Shown here piece after piece: positions 1 through 9,402 of a stretch of 64,000 bases of DNA (positions within the stretch are counted from its first letter, which is position 1; every line of letters starts with the position of its first letter). Under the pieces are notes generated by a model, which saw only the letters and a list, made by a program, of their open reading frames with translations, had not been told where the DNA came from and did no database searches. The stretch is from Myxococcus stipitatus (GTDB taxonomy: Bacteria > Myxococcota > Myxococcia > Myxococcales > Myxococcaceae). The DNA is taken from the NCBI RefSeq assembly GCF_021412625.1, contig NZ_JAKCFI010000005.1, forward strand, positions 496,001 to 560,000. Direction: 5' to 3'. The position numbers were made by a program, and so were the translations under genes.

Positions 1-83
1 CCCCTGCGTCGCACCAGGCAACAGTCGGGCGCAGGTGCCCTTCCACCGTCCCGCTTCGCGGCGGACCCCACGTGCCAGGACAT

Positions 84-629
84 ATGAGAAACCTGACCGG
101 CGTGCTCGTCTTTTCCACCACCCTCCTGCTCGGAGCGGGCTGCCACAAGAACACCGGGGAGAGCTCCGGCCCGGCGGACGCATCGTCCTTCCCTCCCGGC
201 GCCCAGACCGACGCCTCCCCTCCAGCCCCGCCCGAGGAGGCGCCCGCCGCCACGCCGGACGCCGCCGCCCCGCCCCTCGCCGAGGCCGCGCCCGTCGAAC
301 CGCGGCCGACGAGCCCTCCTCCCACCCCCGACAAGGGCGCCCAGGAGCCCCCCGGCAAGAACACGGGCTCCCCCGACGCCGCCGCCACCGCAGGGACGAA
401 GAAGGACAAGGACGCGGGCGTGGACGCCGCGACCCTCGAGTCCTGCGTGGACCGCTGGCTGAAGAAGAAGAACCTCGACGCCTACGGCCACCCGGAGGGC
501 ACCATGTACGCGGGCGGCACGCCCCTGTTCGACGAGCGCACCGGCGAGTCCACGGACCGGCTGACGTACGTCTTCAACCAGCACCCGGAGGTCCGCAAGG
601 CCTGCATGGCCCCCCCGCGTCACCGCTGA
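84..629 (+). CDS. Putative lipoprotein of unknown function
   Basis: A 181-residue protein with a signal peptide ending in the lipobox LGAGC, so it is predicted to be lipidated and membrane-anchored on the cell surface or in the periplasm. After the cysteine comes a low-complexity Pro/Ala/Asp-rich stretch (about residues 20-115), then a more ordered C-terminal part with the words CVDRWLKKKNLDAYG and MYAGGTPLFDERTG. That C-terminal pattern is what gives it a folded look; I do not recognise a family. The ATG at 84 places the hydrophobic core directly after MRN; a GTG at 72 would only add four residues. It stands alone, about 100 bp upstream of a two-component pair, with no sign of coupling. Confidence 0.8.
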   Translation: MRNLTGVLVFSTTLLLGAGCHKNTGESSGPADASSFPPGAQTDASPPAPPEEAPAATPDAAAPPLAEAAPVEPRPTSPPPTPDKGAQEPPGKNTGSPDAAATAGTKKDKDAGVDAATLESCVDRWLKKKNLDAYGHPEGTMYAGGTPLFDERTGESTDRLTYVFNQHPEVRKACMAPPRHR

Positions 630-726
630 GGGCCCACGCCGGGCGCCTCTCCCGCCTGCCTGGAGGGGAGGAAGGCCCACCTCGGGATTCCCGGCCCCCC
701 GGCTGCTCTCGTAAGCTGGGGGGCCC

Positions 727-2013
727 ATGGATTCGAATCTCGCCCTCGGCGAGGAAACCCCGGCCAGCAGCGACCTGCGCGCACGCGTGCGCGAGGTGCT
801 CACGCGCCGCAAGCTGACGGACTCCGTCTCCGCCGAACAGGCCGCCGCGTCCTGGGAGCAGGATCGGTTCGTGGCCCGTGCCCGCGCGCTGTTCTACGCG
901 CGGATGATGTTCCTCACGCTGGGCCTGCTCATCCTCGCGGTGCCCACGTGGAGCGGCTACTTCGGCCTCACCGGCGCCTTCTCCTTCCTGGGCTACTTCA
1001 CGATGCTGCTCTACAGCGTCGCGAACCTGCTCGTCATCGACCACCCCAGGGCCGGCCGCTGGGTGACGTACACCACGCTGTGCATGGACCTGGTCATCCT
1101 GGTCGTGCTCATCGCCAAGCCCCAGGTGGGCGGCGGCCTGCAGAGCCCGCTGCTCGCCACGCAGCTGCTGTTCACCACCCTCTTCTCCATCCTCTACCCC
1201 AAGCCGCTGGCCATCCTGCCGCCGCTGCTCGCGCTGCCCATCACCACGCGGTTGGACCTGCTGCTCAACCGCTCCGTGACGGCGGTGGAGCTGCTCACGC
1301 TGCTCTGGTACCTGGCGCTCAACTTCATCATCGTCTACGTGCTCGTGTACCTGAACGAGCGCGAGGCCGCCGCCCACCGGGAGGTCGTCGCGCTCCAGGG
1401 AGACCTCAAGGAGCTGGCCGTGGTGGAGGAGCGCAACCGGCTGGCGCGGGAGATCCACGACGGCCTGGGCGCGTCGCTCTCGTCGATGATCATCCAGGCC
1501 GAGTTCATCATGAACCTGGCGCGCGAGGAGGGCCTGCGCTCGGAGATCCGCGAGCTGAAGGCCACCGCCGAGGAGTCCATCGAGGAGCTGCGCCGCTCGC
1601 TGCGGATGATGCGCGAGGACTTCGAGCTGTCCCAGGGGTTGGAGGACTACGCCAAGACGTTCAACGACCGCACCGGCCTGCCCGTGCGCTTCGAGCGCAC
1701 CGGCAGCCAGCGCAAGCTGTCGCCGGACGCGCAGCTCGCCCTCTTCCGCATCCTGCAGGAGTGCCTCTCCAACGCGGTGAAGCACGCCCAGGCCCGCACC
1801 GTCCAGGTGCGGCTCGACTACACCGAGGATCGCGTGCACCTCATCGTCCAGGACGACGGCAAGGGGTTCGACCCCCAGAACACGCCGCGCGGACACTACG
1901 GCCTTCTGAACATGCGCGAGCGCGCCATGAAGCTCGGCGGCCAGCTCATCGTGGACTCGTCACCGGGCAATGGCGCCCAGGTGGCCTTCTCCCTCCCCTG
2001 CCTCCCGACATGA
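727..2013 (+). CDS. Membrane sensor histidine kinase, NarL/DegS (HisKA_3) type
   Basis: A 428-residue kinase. Residues about 55-212 contain roughly six hydrophobic helices forming a membrane sensor with no obvious periplasmic domain. The dimerisation/phosphoacceptor region reads ERNRLAREIHDGLGASL, with the phosphorylated His near residue 244. The ATPase domain has an N-box (ECLSNAVKHA) and a G1 box (DDGKGFD), and ends with a G2-like GLLNMRERA word. This is the HisKA_3 architecture that pairs with LuxR-HTH response regulators. Its stop codon overlaps the start of the response regulator gene (ATGA), so the two are translationally coupled and almost certainly cognate. The signal sensed cannot be read from the sequence. 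Confidence 0.92.
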   Translation: MDSNLALGEETPASSDLRARVREVLTRRKLTDSVSAEQAAASWEQDRFVARARALFYARMMFLTLGLLILAVPTWSGYFGLTGAFSFLGYFTMLLYSVANLLVIDHPRAGRWVTYTTLCMDLVILVVLIAKPQVGGGLQSPLLATQLLFTTLFSILYPKPLAILPPLLALPITTRLDLLLNRSVTAVELLTLLWYLALNFIIVYVLVYLNEREAAAHREVVALQGDLKELAVVEERNRLAREIHDGLGASLSSMIIQAEFIMNLAREEGLRSEIRELKATAEESIEELRRSLRMMREDFELSQGLEDYAKTFNDRTGLPVRFERTGSQRKLSPDAQLALFRILQECLSNAVKHAQARTVQVRLDYTEDRVHLIVQDDGKGFDPQNTPRGHYGLLNMRERAMKLGGQLIVDSSPGNGAQVAFSLPCLPT

Positions 2014-2798
2014 CCGGAGCCCCCGTGGACGCGCCGCAGACTCCTCCCCCCTCCTCCCCGGCGCCCATCCGCGTCTTCGTGGTGGAGGACCAGACGAAGA
2101 TCCTCAAGAACCAGCTGCGCCTGTTCGAAGGGCACCCGGACATCGACATCGTCGGCACCGCGCTGTCCGGCGAGGCCGCGCTGGAGGACGTCCCCCGGCT
2201 GCAACCCGACGTGCTCCTGCTCGACCTGGGCCTGCCGCGCATGAGCGGCATCGACGTCACGCGCGAGGTGAAGGCCCGCTATCCGAAGATGGAGATCCTC
2301 ATCTTCACCATCTTCGACGAGGAGGACAAAGTGCTGGAGGCCGTGAAGGCGGGCGCCTCCGGCTACATGCTCAAGGGCTCCCCGGTCGACAAGATCATCG
2401 AGGCCATCAAGGAGGTCCGCGCCGGCGGCACCGTCATCCAGCCCAACCTCGCGCGCCGCCTGCTGCGTCACTTCCGCGTGGAGCCCGACACCACGCCCGT
2501 GCCCACCGAGCCCCTGGCGGAGACCGCCGCTGCGCTTGCGCCCCCAGCGCCCGCGCCGCCCGCGAGCGAGCCCGCCTCCGCCACGGAGGAGCCTCCGCTC
2601 AAGCCCCTGTCGGACCGCGAACGGGAGATCCTCCAGCTCATCGCCAAGGGCGTCTCCAACAGCGAGGCCGCGCGCCTGCTCAACCTCAGCAAGGCCACCA
2701 TCCGCACCCACCTGGAGCACATCTACCGGAAGCTCGAGGTGACCAATCGCGTCGAGGCCGTGACGGAGGGCATCCGCAAGGGGCTCATCTCCGTGTAG
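2010..2798 (+). CDS. NarL/FixJ-family response regulator
   Basis: A 262-residue transcription regulator. The N-terminal receiver domain (about residues 16-135) has the acidic pocket (VVEDQ), the phospho-acceptor Asp near residue 72 in LLLDLGLPRMSG, and the conserved Lys (MLKGSP). A Pro/Ala-rich linker of about 45 residues follows. The C-terminal LuxR-type helix-turn-helix begins at LSDREREILQLIAKG and includes SNSEAARLLNLSKATIRTH. The start codon overlaps the kinase stop (ATGA), making this the partner of the sensor kinase at 727-2013. The long Pro/Ala linker is typical of myxobacterial regulators. Targets are unknown; no clear operator was found nearby. Confidence 0.93.
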   Translation: MTGAPVDAPQTPPPSSPAPIRVFVVEDQTKILKNQLRLFEGHPDIDIVGTALSGEAALEDVPRLQPDVLLLDLGLPRMSGIDVTREVKARYPKMEILIFTIFDEEDKVLEAVKAGASGYMLKGSPVDKIIEAIKEVRAGGTVIQPNLARRLLRHFRVEPDTTPVPTEPLAETAAALAPPAPAPPASEPASATEEPPLKPLSDREREILQLIAKGVSNSEAARLLNLSKATIRTHLEHIYRKLEVTNRVEAVTEGIRKGLISV

Positions 2799-2882
2799 CC
2801 GTCGGCGCTTCCCGGCTCACGCGCGGGCCCTCCGGCGGCGACGCAGCACCCGCGCCGCCAGACTCCGGGGTCGCGGTCCGGC

Positions 2883-4124
2883 TCAGGGCCGCGCGGCGCC
2901 CGCCGCTTCGATGACGAGGTCGGCGTAGCGGTTGACCGGGTCGTCCGGCGTGGTGCCGTCGCGCAAGTAGAACGTGAAGTCGTCCCACGTGTCGGGCCGC
3001 GCGTCGTTGGCGAACATCCACAGCGCGCCGGCGCCCACGCCCGACACGCGCATGCACTCCAGCCAACCCCGGTAGAGGGCGCGGCGCTGGGACAAGTCGA
3101 ACTCCCCGGCGTTGCGCAGCCCCAGCTCACCGACGAGCAGCGGCTTGCCCAGTCCTCGGGCGATGGACTCGTGCTCGCGAATCCAGCGCGCCCCCGCCTC
3201 CGCCGTCCCCGGCCCGTCGAGTCCCCAGGACTCTGGATAGAAGTGCACCGACGCGAAGTCGATGTACGGCGAGGCCGTGTTGCGCGTGAAGCTGGAGCCC
3301 GGCGCGCGCAGCATCGTCGTCCCCACCCGCGCCCAGAAGGCGCCGTCGTAGCCCTCCGACGAGGGCTCGAAGCCCTCCTCCCCCGTCCCCACCCAATGGC
3401 CCGGCGCGCGCGCCTTCACGTCGCGCGCCACGGTGTCGATCCACGCGCGCAGCTGGGCCCCCTCGCGGTCCAATCCCCGGCCTCGAGGCTCGTTGAGCAG
3501 TTCCCAGGCGAGCACCGCCGGGTGGTCCCCATACCGGATGCCGTCTTCCGTGTTCACCCGCTCCAGCAGCCGGGCGACGTGCTCGCGATACAGCGCGATG
3601 ACGGTGGGGTCGGTGAAGAAGCGCGCATCCCCCTGCACCGGGTCCGGCAGGCCTGCCCACGTCACGTATTGCCGCGTGCCGCCATACGCGTCCCAGTAGT
3701 TGCCCAGCGTGAGCACCAGGCGGACGCCGTGGGCCCTCGCGCGGGCCAGCACCCGGTCGAGGCCGCGCAGCGACACCTCGTCGTATTGAAGGGGCGCCAC
3801 CTGGATGGCGCTGTCACCCACCTTCTCCGGGGCCTCGTTGTGACCGTTGGTGCGCAGCCCGACCACCCCCATGGCGGCGGCCTTGGCGAAGACCTCCTCC
3901 AGCACGGGCGACTCGGGGCGCCCCTGGCGCACGTCGCGCGCGGCCTCCTCCTGGAGGAAGTAGGCGTTGAGCACCATTCCACCGGACGGAAGCCGGCCGA
4001 GCCGCTGCGGCGAAGCGCTCGCGCAGTCAGCCGCGACCGCCTCCAGCATCACCGGCTCCCCCTCGCCACAGGCGCACAACCAGAGACCGAGGACGGAGGC
4101 GAGGCACCGGCGAAGCCAGGACAT
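2883..4124 (-). CDS. GH5-like glycoside hydrolase lipoprotein (cellulase/mannanase type)
   Basis: A 413-residue secreted or surface-anchored enzyme predicted to cleave beta-1,4-glucan or mannan backbones. The N-terminus MSWLRRCLASVLGLWLCAC is a lipoprotein signal, with Cys preceding GEGEP. A (beta/alpha)8 barrel follows. The proton donor sits in WELLNEPRG (Glu near residue 212, the canonical NEP motif) and the nucleophile in LLVGELGL (Glu near residue 333). The spacing of about 120 residues fits clan GH-A. A QYVTWAG stretch and WDAYGG upstream resemble endo-beta-mannanases, but substrate assignment is inference. It is convergent with the response regulator gene. A second ATG three codons upstream (4133) is also possible. 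Confidence 0.88.
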   Translation of the reverse strand: MSWLRRCLASVLGLWLCACGEGEPVMLEAVAADCASASPQRLGRLPSGGMVLNAYFLQEEAARDVRQGRPESPVLEEVFAKAAAMGVVGLRTNGHNEAPEKVGDSAIQVAPLQYDEVSLRGLDRVLARARAHGVRLVLTLGNYWDAYGGTRQYVTWAGLPDPVQGDARFFTDPTVIALYREHVARLLERVNTEDGIRYGDHPAVLAWELLNEPRGRGLDREGAQLRAWIDTVARDVKARAPGHWVGTGEEGFEPSSEGYDGAFWARVGTTMLRAPGSSFTRNTASPYIDFASVHFYPESWGLDGPGTAEAGARWIREHESIARGLGKPLLVGELGLRNAGEFDLSQRRALYRGWLECMRVSGVGAGALWMFANDARPDTWDDFTFYLRDGTTPDDPVNRYADLVIEAAGAARP

Positions 4125-4164
4125 GGAGCCCATCGTACCGGATGGGCTAGGTTGCGTGTCCGAC

Positions 4165-5046
4165 ATGGAGCTCCGACTCGAAGGCGTGTCCAAGACATAC
4201 CCCAACGGCACGCGGGCGCTGAATGACGTCTCCCTCACGATTCCTCGCGGCATGTTCGGCCTGCTGGGCCCCAACGGGGCGGGCAAGTCCACGCTGATGC
4301 GCAGCATCGCGACGCTGCAGGATGTCGATGCGGGCGCGATGACGTTCGACGGCATCGACGTGCGACGGGACAAGGCCCGGCTGCGCGACGTGCTCGGCTT
4401 CCTGCCCCAGGACTTCGGGGTGTACCCCAAGGTCACCGCGTGGGACATGCTGGACCACCTCGCCCAGCTCAAGGGGCTGTCGGTGCGGCGGACGCGGCAT
4501 GACGCGGTGAAGGCGCTGCTCACCAAGACGAACCTGTGGGAGCACCGCGACCGACGACTGGGGGGCTTCTCCGGCGGCATGAAGCAGCGCTTCGGCATCG
4601 CCCAGGCGCTGCTCGGCGACCCCAAGCTGCTCATCGTCGACGAGCCCACCGCGGGACTCGACCCGGCCGAACGCTTCCGCTTCCACAACCTGCTGGCGGA
4701 GATCAGCACCGACGTGGTGGTGCTGCTGTCCACGCACATCGTGTCGGACGTGGCGGACCTCTGTCAGAACATGGCCGTCCTGGCCCAGGGACGGGTCGTG
4801 GCGAGCGGCCACCCGCTGCGCCTCGTGGAGGAGCTCCAGGGGCGCGTCTGGAAGCGCTTCGTGGGGGCCCAGGACGAACTGGACGCGCTCGCGAAGCAGC
4901 TGGAGGTCATCGCCGTCCGGCGCGTCGCGGGGCAGCGGCTGGTCCACGTCTACGCGGAGAGCGCTCCAGCCGGCTTCGAGCCCGCCAACGCGGACCTGGA
5001 GGACGTGTACTTCCACGCCCTATCGCGCGCGTCGCGTCAGGCCTGA
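4165..5046 (+). CDS. ABC transporter ATP-binding protein (ABC-2 export type)
   Basis: A 293-residue ATPase subunit. The Walker A motif GPNGAGKST lies at about residues 35-43, a Q-loop at FLPQDFG, the signature at FSGGMKQR, Walker B at LLIVDEPTAGLDP and the switch His in LSTHIV. The C-terminal about 75 residues are a variable regulatory tail common in ABC-2 systems. Only 11 bp separate it from the large permease/peptidase gene downstream, so the two form an operon and very likely one complex in the cytoplasmic membrane. An alternative GTG start lies three codons upstream at 4156. Substrate unknown. Confidence 0.93.
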   Translation: MELRLEGVSKTYPNGTRALNDVSLTIPRGMFGLLGPNGAGKSTLMRSIATLQDVDAGAMTFDGIDVRRDKARLRDVLGFLPQDFGVYPKVTAWDMLDHLAQLKGLSVRRTRHDAVKALLTKTNLWEHRDRRLGGFSGGMKQRFGIAQALLGDPKLLIVDEPTAGLDPAERFRFHNLLAEISTDVVVLLSTHIVSDVADLCQNMAVLAQGRVVASGHPLRLVEELQGRVWKRFVGAQDELDALAKQLEVIAVRRVAGQRLVHVYAESAPAGFEPANADLEDVYFHALSRASRQA

Positions 5047-5057
5047 GCGAGGACACC

Positions 5058-8000
5058 ATGTTCAGCGCACTCGTCACGTTCGAGCTGCGGCGCCGGGTCA
5101 AGATGATCTCGACCTGGATCTACGCCCTGGTGCTGGCCGGAGCGGGCCTCCTCCTGATGATGGCCTCCGGCGGCGTGTTCAAGAGCATGTCCGCGAGCAC
5201 CAGCTCCGAGCGCATCCTCGCCAACAGCCCCTACTCCATCTACAACTACATCACCACGCTGGCCCTCTTCGGCCTGCTCATGGTGGCGGCGATCTTCGGA
5301 CAGGCCGCGCACCAGGACTTCGGCCACGGCACGTGGATGCTCGTCTTCACCAAGAACGTGAAGAAGGCCCCGTACCTGCTGGGCCGCTTCCTGGGGGCAT
5401 TCACCTTCAGCGCGGTGCTGATGCTGTCCATCGTCCCCGGCCTGCTCGTGGGCGCCGTTGTCGTCTGGGTGGTGGACAAGACGCAGCTCGCGCCGCACCA
5501 GACGCTCGCATACCTCTGGCCATACCTCGTGGGCGTCTGGCCCACGGTGTTCCTGGCGGGCGCGGTCTTCTTCTCCCTGGCCGCCCTCACCCGCCGGATG
5601 GCCCCTGTCTACGTGGGCGTGGTGGTGATGGTGCTGGGCTACCTCGTGCTCAACGCCGCCATGGATGACGTGGCCAACCAGCAGCTCGGCGCGCTCCTGG
5701 ACCCCTTCGGCTTCCTCACCTTCGACCACGCCACCCGCTACTGGCCCCCCGCCGAGCGCAACCGGGACCTGGTCCCCTTCTCCGGCCTGCTCCTGGCCAA
5801 CCGCCTGTTGTGGAGCGCCGTGGGCGCGGCGCTGCTGGGCCTGACGGTGGCGCGCTTCCGCACCACGGTGGAGGAGCACCGGGGCGGGAAGGCTCGACGG
5901 GACGAAGCGCCCGAGGCCCCCACCATCGCCATCCCCACCACCGCGCGCGCGCCCACCTTCGGCAGCTGGGTGGCCACGGCGCTCAACGGCGCGTGGCTCG
6001 CCTTCCGGGACGTGCTCCGCTCACCGGTGTACTGGTCCTTCGTCGTCGCGGGGCTCGCCTTCATCCCCATTGGCATCATGGTGTCCAAGGCGCTCTTCGG
6101 CACGGCCACCTGGCCGGTGACGTGGCAGGTGCTGGAGGTCGCGACGAGCATGTTCACGCCGTTCGTGCTCATCATCACCACCTTCTACGCGGGGGAGCTG
6201 GTCTGGAAGGAGCGCGACGCGGGCATGGGCGACATCGTGGACGCCACCCGCGCCCCCACCTGGGTGGGCTACGCCGCGAAGCTGCTCGCGCTGCTGCTCG
6301 TGGTGCTGTCGCTCAAGGCGGTGGTGGCGCTCGCGGCGCTCGTCACCCAGGTGGGCCGGGGCTACTTCGACATCGAGTGGGGGCTGTATGCCTCCAAGCT
6401 CCTGCTGCTCGACTTCACGCACGACGTGCTCCTGTGCGTCCTCGCCTTCTTCGCGCAGGTGCTCATCCACCAGAAGTACCTGGCCTACCTCGTCATGGTC
6501 CTCTACTTCGCCGCGCAGGCCGCGCTGCGACTGTTCGGCGTGGAGGAGCTGCTGGTGCGCTACGGCGGGGAGCCCGCCGCGCCCTATTCGGACATGAACG
6601 GGTACGGCCACTTCCTCTCCGCCATCGTCTGGCACCGGCTGTACTGGTACTGCGCGGCCGTCCTCCTGGTGGGCGTCGGCTACCTGCTCACCCTCCGAGG
6701 GCGCGGCACGCGGTGGAAGGAGCGCTTCGTCGAGGCGCGCGCTCGGCGCTCCCTGGCGTGGACGCTGAGCATGGCCGTGGCGCTGGTCGGCTTCGTGGGA
6801 ACCGGAGCGTTCCTCACGTACCACAAGCGCGTCCTCAACCCGTACGTCACCGCGAAGGACAATGAGCGTGCACTGGCGCGGTACGAGAAGGACTACAAGT
6901 CTTTCGCCGCGCTGCCGCATCCGCGCGTGACGGCCGTGGACGTGACCATCCACATCCACCCGGAGGAGCGACGGCTGGAGGCGCTGGGCACCTATCAGCT
7001 GCGCAACAAGACGACGCTGCCCATCTCCCAGGTGCTGCTGGAGCTGCCCAACGACGCGCGCGTGCGCAAGCTCACCCTCGCGGGCGTGGACACACCGGCC
7101 CGGCGTGACGTCCCCCTGGGGCTGTTCATCTTCGAGCTCCCCACACCCCTGGCGCCGGGCGCGGACGCGGACCTCGTCTTCGACCTGGAGTTCACACCGG
7201 ACGACCTGAAGCACGGAGGGTCGCGCACGGACATCGTGGGCAACGGCACGTTCTTCAACCACGGGAACCTGCCCACGCTCGGCTACCAGGAGGACGCCGA
7301 GCTGGAGAACGATGGCGACCGCAAGGAGTACGGCCTCGCGCCCAAGGAGCGCCTGCCGGACCGAGACGACCCGAAGGCGCGGGAGAAGAACTACATCTCC
7401 GCGGACGCGGACTTCGTGTCGTTCCAGGCCACCGTGAGCACGGCGGCGGATCAGATCGCCGTGGCGCCGGGCTACCTCGAGAAGGAGTGGACGGAGAACG
7501 GGCGGCGCTTCTTCCGCTACAAGATGGACCAGCCCATCCTCAAGTTCTTCTCCGTGCTGTCCGCCCGCTACGAGGTGAAGCGCGACCAGTGGAACGACGT
7601 CCGGCTGGAGATCTACCACCACCCCACGCACACCTTCGCGCTGGACCGGATGATGCGGGGCATGAAGGACTCGCTGGCGTACTGCTCGGAGAACTTCGGC
7701 CCCTATCAGCACCGCCAGGCGCGCATCCTGGAGTTCCCCCGCTACGCGACCTTCGCGCAGGCGTTCCCCAATACCATTCCGTATTCGGAGGCCCTGGGCT
7801 TCATCGCGCGCGTGCGTGACGACGAGCCCGACGACGTGGACTACCCCTACTACATCACCGCGCACGAGATCGCCCACCAGTGGTGGGCCCACCAGGTCGT
7901 CGGCGCGCGGGCCCAGGGCGGCACCATGACGTCGGAGACGATGGCGCAGTACTCCGCGCTCATGGTGATGAAGCACACCCACGGCGCGACGAAGATGAAG

Positions 8001-8663
8001 CGCTTCCTGCGCTTCGAGCTGGACCGCTACCTCATGGGCCGCGTGGCGGAGCGCAAGAAGGAGGTCCCCCTGTCTCGCGTGGAGAACCAGCCGTACATCC
8101 ACTACCAGAAGGGCAGCCTCGCGATGTACGCGCTCCAGGACTTCATCGGCGAGGAGCGCGTCAACCGCGCGCTGAAGCGTTTCCTGGAGAAGGTGCGCTT
8201 CCAGGGGCCGCCGTACACCGGCTCCGCGGAGCTGCTCGGCTTCCTGCGCGAGGAGACGCCGCCGGAGTACCAGTACCTGCTCGAGGACCTCTTCGAGACC
8301 ATCACCCTCTACGACAACCGCGCGGTGTCGGCGACCGTGCGGGAGGATGGCAAGGGCGCTTGGGAGGTCACGCTCGAGGTCCTCGCCAAGAAGTACCGCA
8401 GCGACGACAAGGGCAACCAGACGGAGTTGGACTTCAACGACTGGATGGACGTCGGGGCGCTCGACGAGCAGGGCGAGGCCGTGTTCCTGGAGAAGCGCCG
8501 CATCCCCAAGGGCGAGTCCAAGGTCACCTTCACGGTGCCGACGAAGCCCGCCCAGGTGGGAATCGATCCGCTCAACAAGCTCATCGACCGCACGCCCCAG
8601 GACAACGTGACGACGCCCTCGACGGAGAAGCCGATCGCGCTGGGCAAGCCGGCCCAGCCCTGA
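5058..8663 (+). CDS. ABC-2 permease fused to M1-family metallopeptidase
   Basis: A 1201-residue fusion. The first about 600 residues hold two blocks of hydrophobic helices resembling ABC-2 permeases (one beginning FELRRRVKMIS, a second beginning around FRDVLRSPVYW). The C-terminal about 580 residues resemble M1 aminopeptidases: an N-terminal beta-rich domain followed by the zinc motif HEIAHQWW (first His near residue 936) and a distal Glu in MTSETMAQYSAL. The spacer between the second His and that Glu is 19 residues rather than the usual 18, and no classical GAMEN exopeptidase motif is seen; the equivalent position reads QAFPNTIPYSE. The peptidase would sit outside the membrane if the last helix (FVGTGAFLTYH) is its anchor. 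GAGGACACC precedes the ATG. It is co-transcribed with the ATPase at 4165. Confidence 0.9.
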   Translation: MFSALVTFELRRRVKMISTWIYALVLAGAGLLLMMASGGVFKSMSASTSSERILANSPYSIYNYITTLALFGLLMVAAIFGQAAHQDFGHGTWMLVFTKNVKKAPYLLGRFLGAFTFSAVLMLSIVPGLLVGAVVVWVVDKTQLAPHQTLAYLWPYLVGVWPTVFLAGAVFFSLAALTRRMAPVYVGVVVMVLGYLVLNAAMDDVANQQLGALLDPFGFLTFDHATRYWPPAERNRDLVPFSGLLLANRLLWSAVGAALLGLTVARFRTTVEEHRGGKARRDEAPEAPTIAIPTTARAPTFGSWVATALNGAWLAFRDVLRSPVYWSFVVAGLAFIPIGIMVSKALFGTATWPVTWQVLEVATSMFTPFVLIITTFYAGELVWKERDAGMGDIVDATRAPTWVGYAAKLLALLLVVLSLKAVVALAALVTQVGRGYFDIEWGLYASKLLLLDFTHDVLLCVLAFFAQVLIHQKYLAYLVMVLYFAAQAALRLFGVEELLVRYGGEPAAPYSDMNGYGHFLSAIVWHRLYWYCAAVLLVGVGYLLTLRGRGTRWKERFVEARARRSLAWTLSMAVALVGFVGTGAFLTYHKRVLNPYVTAKDNERALARYEKDYKSFAALPHPRVTAVDVTIHIHPEERRLEALGTYQLRNKTTLPISQVLLELPNDARVRKLTLAGVDTPARRDVPLGLFIFELPTPLAPGADADLVFDLEFTPDDLKHGGSRTDIVGNGTFFNHGNLPTLGYQEDAELENDGDRKEYGLAPKERLPDRDDPKAREKNYISADADFVSFQATVSTAADQIAVAPGYLEKEWTENGRRFFRYKMDQPILKFFSVLSARYEVKRDQWNDVRLEIYHHPTHTFALDRMMRGMKDSLAYCSENFGPYQHRQARILEFPRYATFAQAFPNTIPYSEALGFIARVRDDEPDDVDYPYYITAHEIAHQWWAHQVVGARAQGGTMTSETMAQYSALMVMKHTHGATKMKRFLRFELDRYLMGRVAERKKEVPLSRVENQPYIHYQKGSLAMYALQDFIGEERVNRALKRFLEKVRFQGPPYTGSAELLGFLREETPPEYQYLLEDLFETITLYDNRAVSATVREDGKGAWEVTLEVLAKKYRSDDKGNQTELDFNDWMDVGALDEQGEAVFLEKRRIPKGESKVTFTVPTKPAQVGIDPLNKLIDRTPQDNVTTPSTEKPIALGKPAQP

Positions 8664-8671
8664 GTCGCCCG

Positions 8672-9205
8672 CTACCAACGGATGCGCAGGTCGAAGTCCT
8701 CCGGCGAGTGGGTCCGCTCCACCTCGACGGAGGGCTTCTGCGCGCCGGCCTGGAGCAGCGCGCCCTCGCACGTCCCCGCCGCGGACTCCGACGGGAAGGG
8801 GTAGGCGCGGAACTCGACCCGCCAGTCCCTGGGGCCGAGCAGATGGGTCTCGATGTCCACGGGTTCGAACACCGACCTGAAGCTCAGCGCGACGCGCTTC
8901 ATCGCGCGATCCGGCCCGGCCACTTTGAGCGCCATGCCGACCACGCGTCCCACGAGCGTCTCGAAGTAGGCGCGCACCAGGTCCCGCCCCAGCTGGCGCT
9001 GCGCCGCCTTCAGGTCCAGGTGCGAGTACACCGCGCGCTGCACCGCCGCCTGGCACGCGATGAACACAGAGGCCGGATAGAGCGCGCGGGGCCGGTCCAC
9101 GTCATACCCCGCCGCGAGCAGCTCCGCGCGAAGCGTGGTGTCCGGCGACGCGCAGCGGACCAGGGAGTCGAACAACGTGGCCTGGACGATGACTTCGGTT
9201 GCCAT
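8672..9205 (-). CDS. DUF2378 (TIGR02265) family protein
   Basis: A 177-residue cytoplasmic protein of the myxobacterial DUF2378 family. Characteristic elements are an early FDSLVRC, a YPASVFIACQAAVQRAVY helix, the LGRDLVRAYFETLVGRVVG stretch, and an alternating C-terminal sheet ending in DFDLRIRW. Members are present in many paralogues in Myxococcales and have no established function. The ATG at 9205 is chosen because it starts directly with MATEVIVQATLF; a GTG at 9217 would add four residues. It converges on the ABC/peptidase fusion gene with only 8 bp between the stops. Confidence 0.82.
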   Translation of the reverse strand: MATEVIVQATLFDSLVRCASPDTTLRAELLAAGYDVDRPRALYPASVFIACQAAVQRAVYSHLDLKAAQRQLGRDLVRAYFETLVGRVVGMALKVAGPDRAMKRVALSFRSVFEPVDIETHLLGPRDWRVEFRAYPFPSESAAGTCEGALLQAGAQKPSVEVERTHSPEDFDLRIRW

Positions 9206-9402
9206 GTGGAGAACCACCCTAGGAGGTTCTCCGTCCCCTGAAAAGCCGACGAGCGCGAGAGGTCGTGACGCACCTGCTCACTCGACTCGGGGGCATCCGG
9301 TCCACGCGCCGGAGATGAAACAAATTTCCACCCCCTCTGCGCCCAGGCGACTTCGGTCGCCCTCGATTCCCGTGAGACATGCTTCTCATGTCTCACGAGC
9401 CG

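Noticed and set aside
4536..5057. N-terminal extension of the ABC/peptidase gene back to 4536
   Set aside because: It overlaps the ATPase gene in another frame and is Arg/Gly-rich; ATG 5058 has a ribosome-binding site.
6021..9056. A 1011-codon open frame on the minus strand across the ABC/peptidase fusion
   Set aside because: The opposite strand carries the zinc motif HEIAHQWW and permease helices; the minus frame has none.
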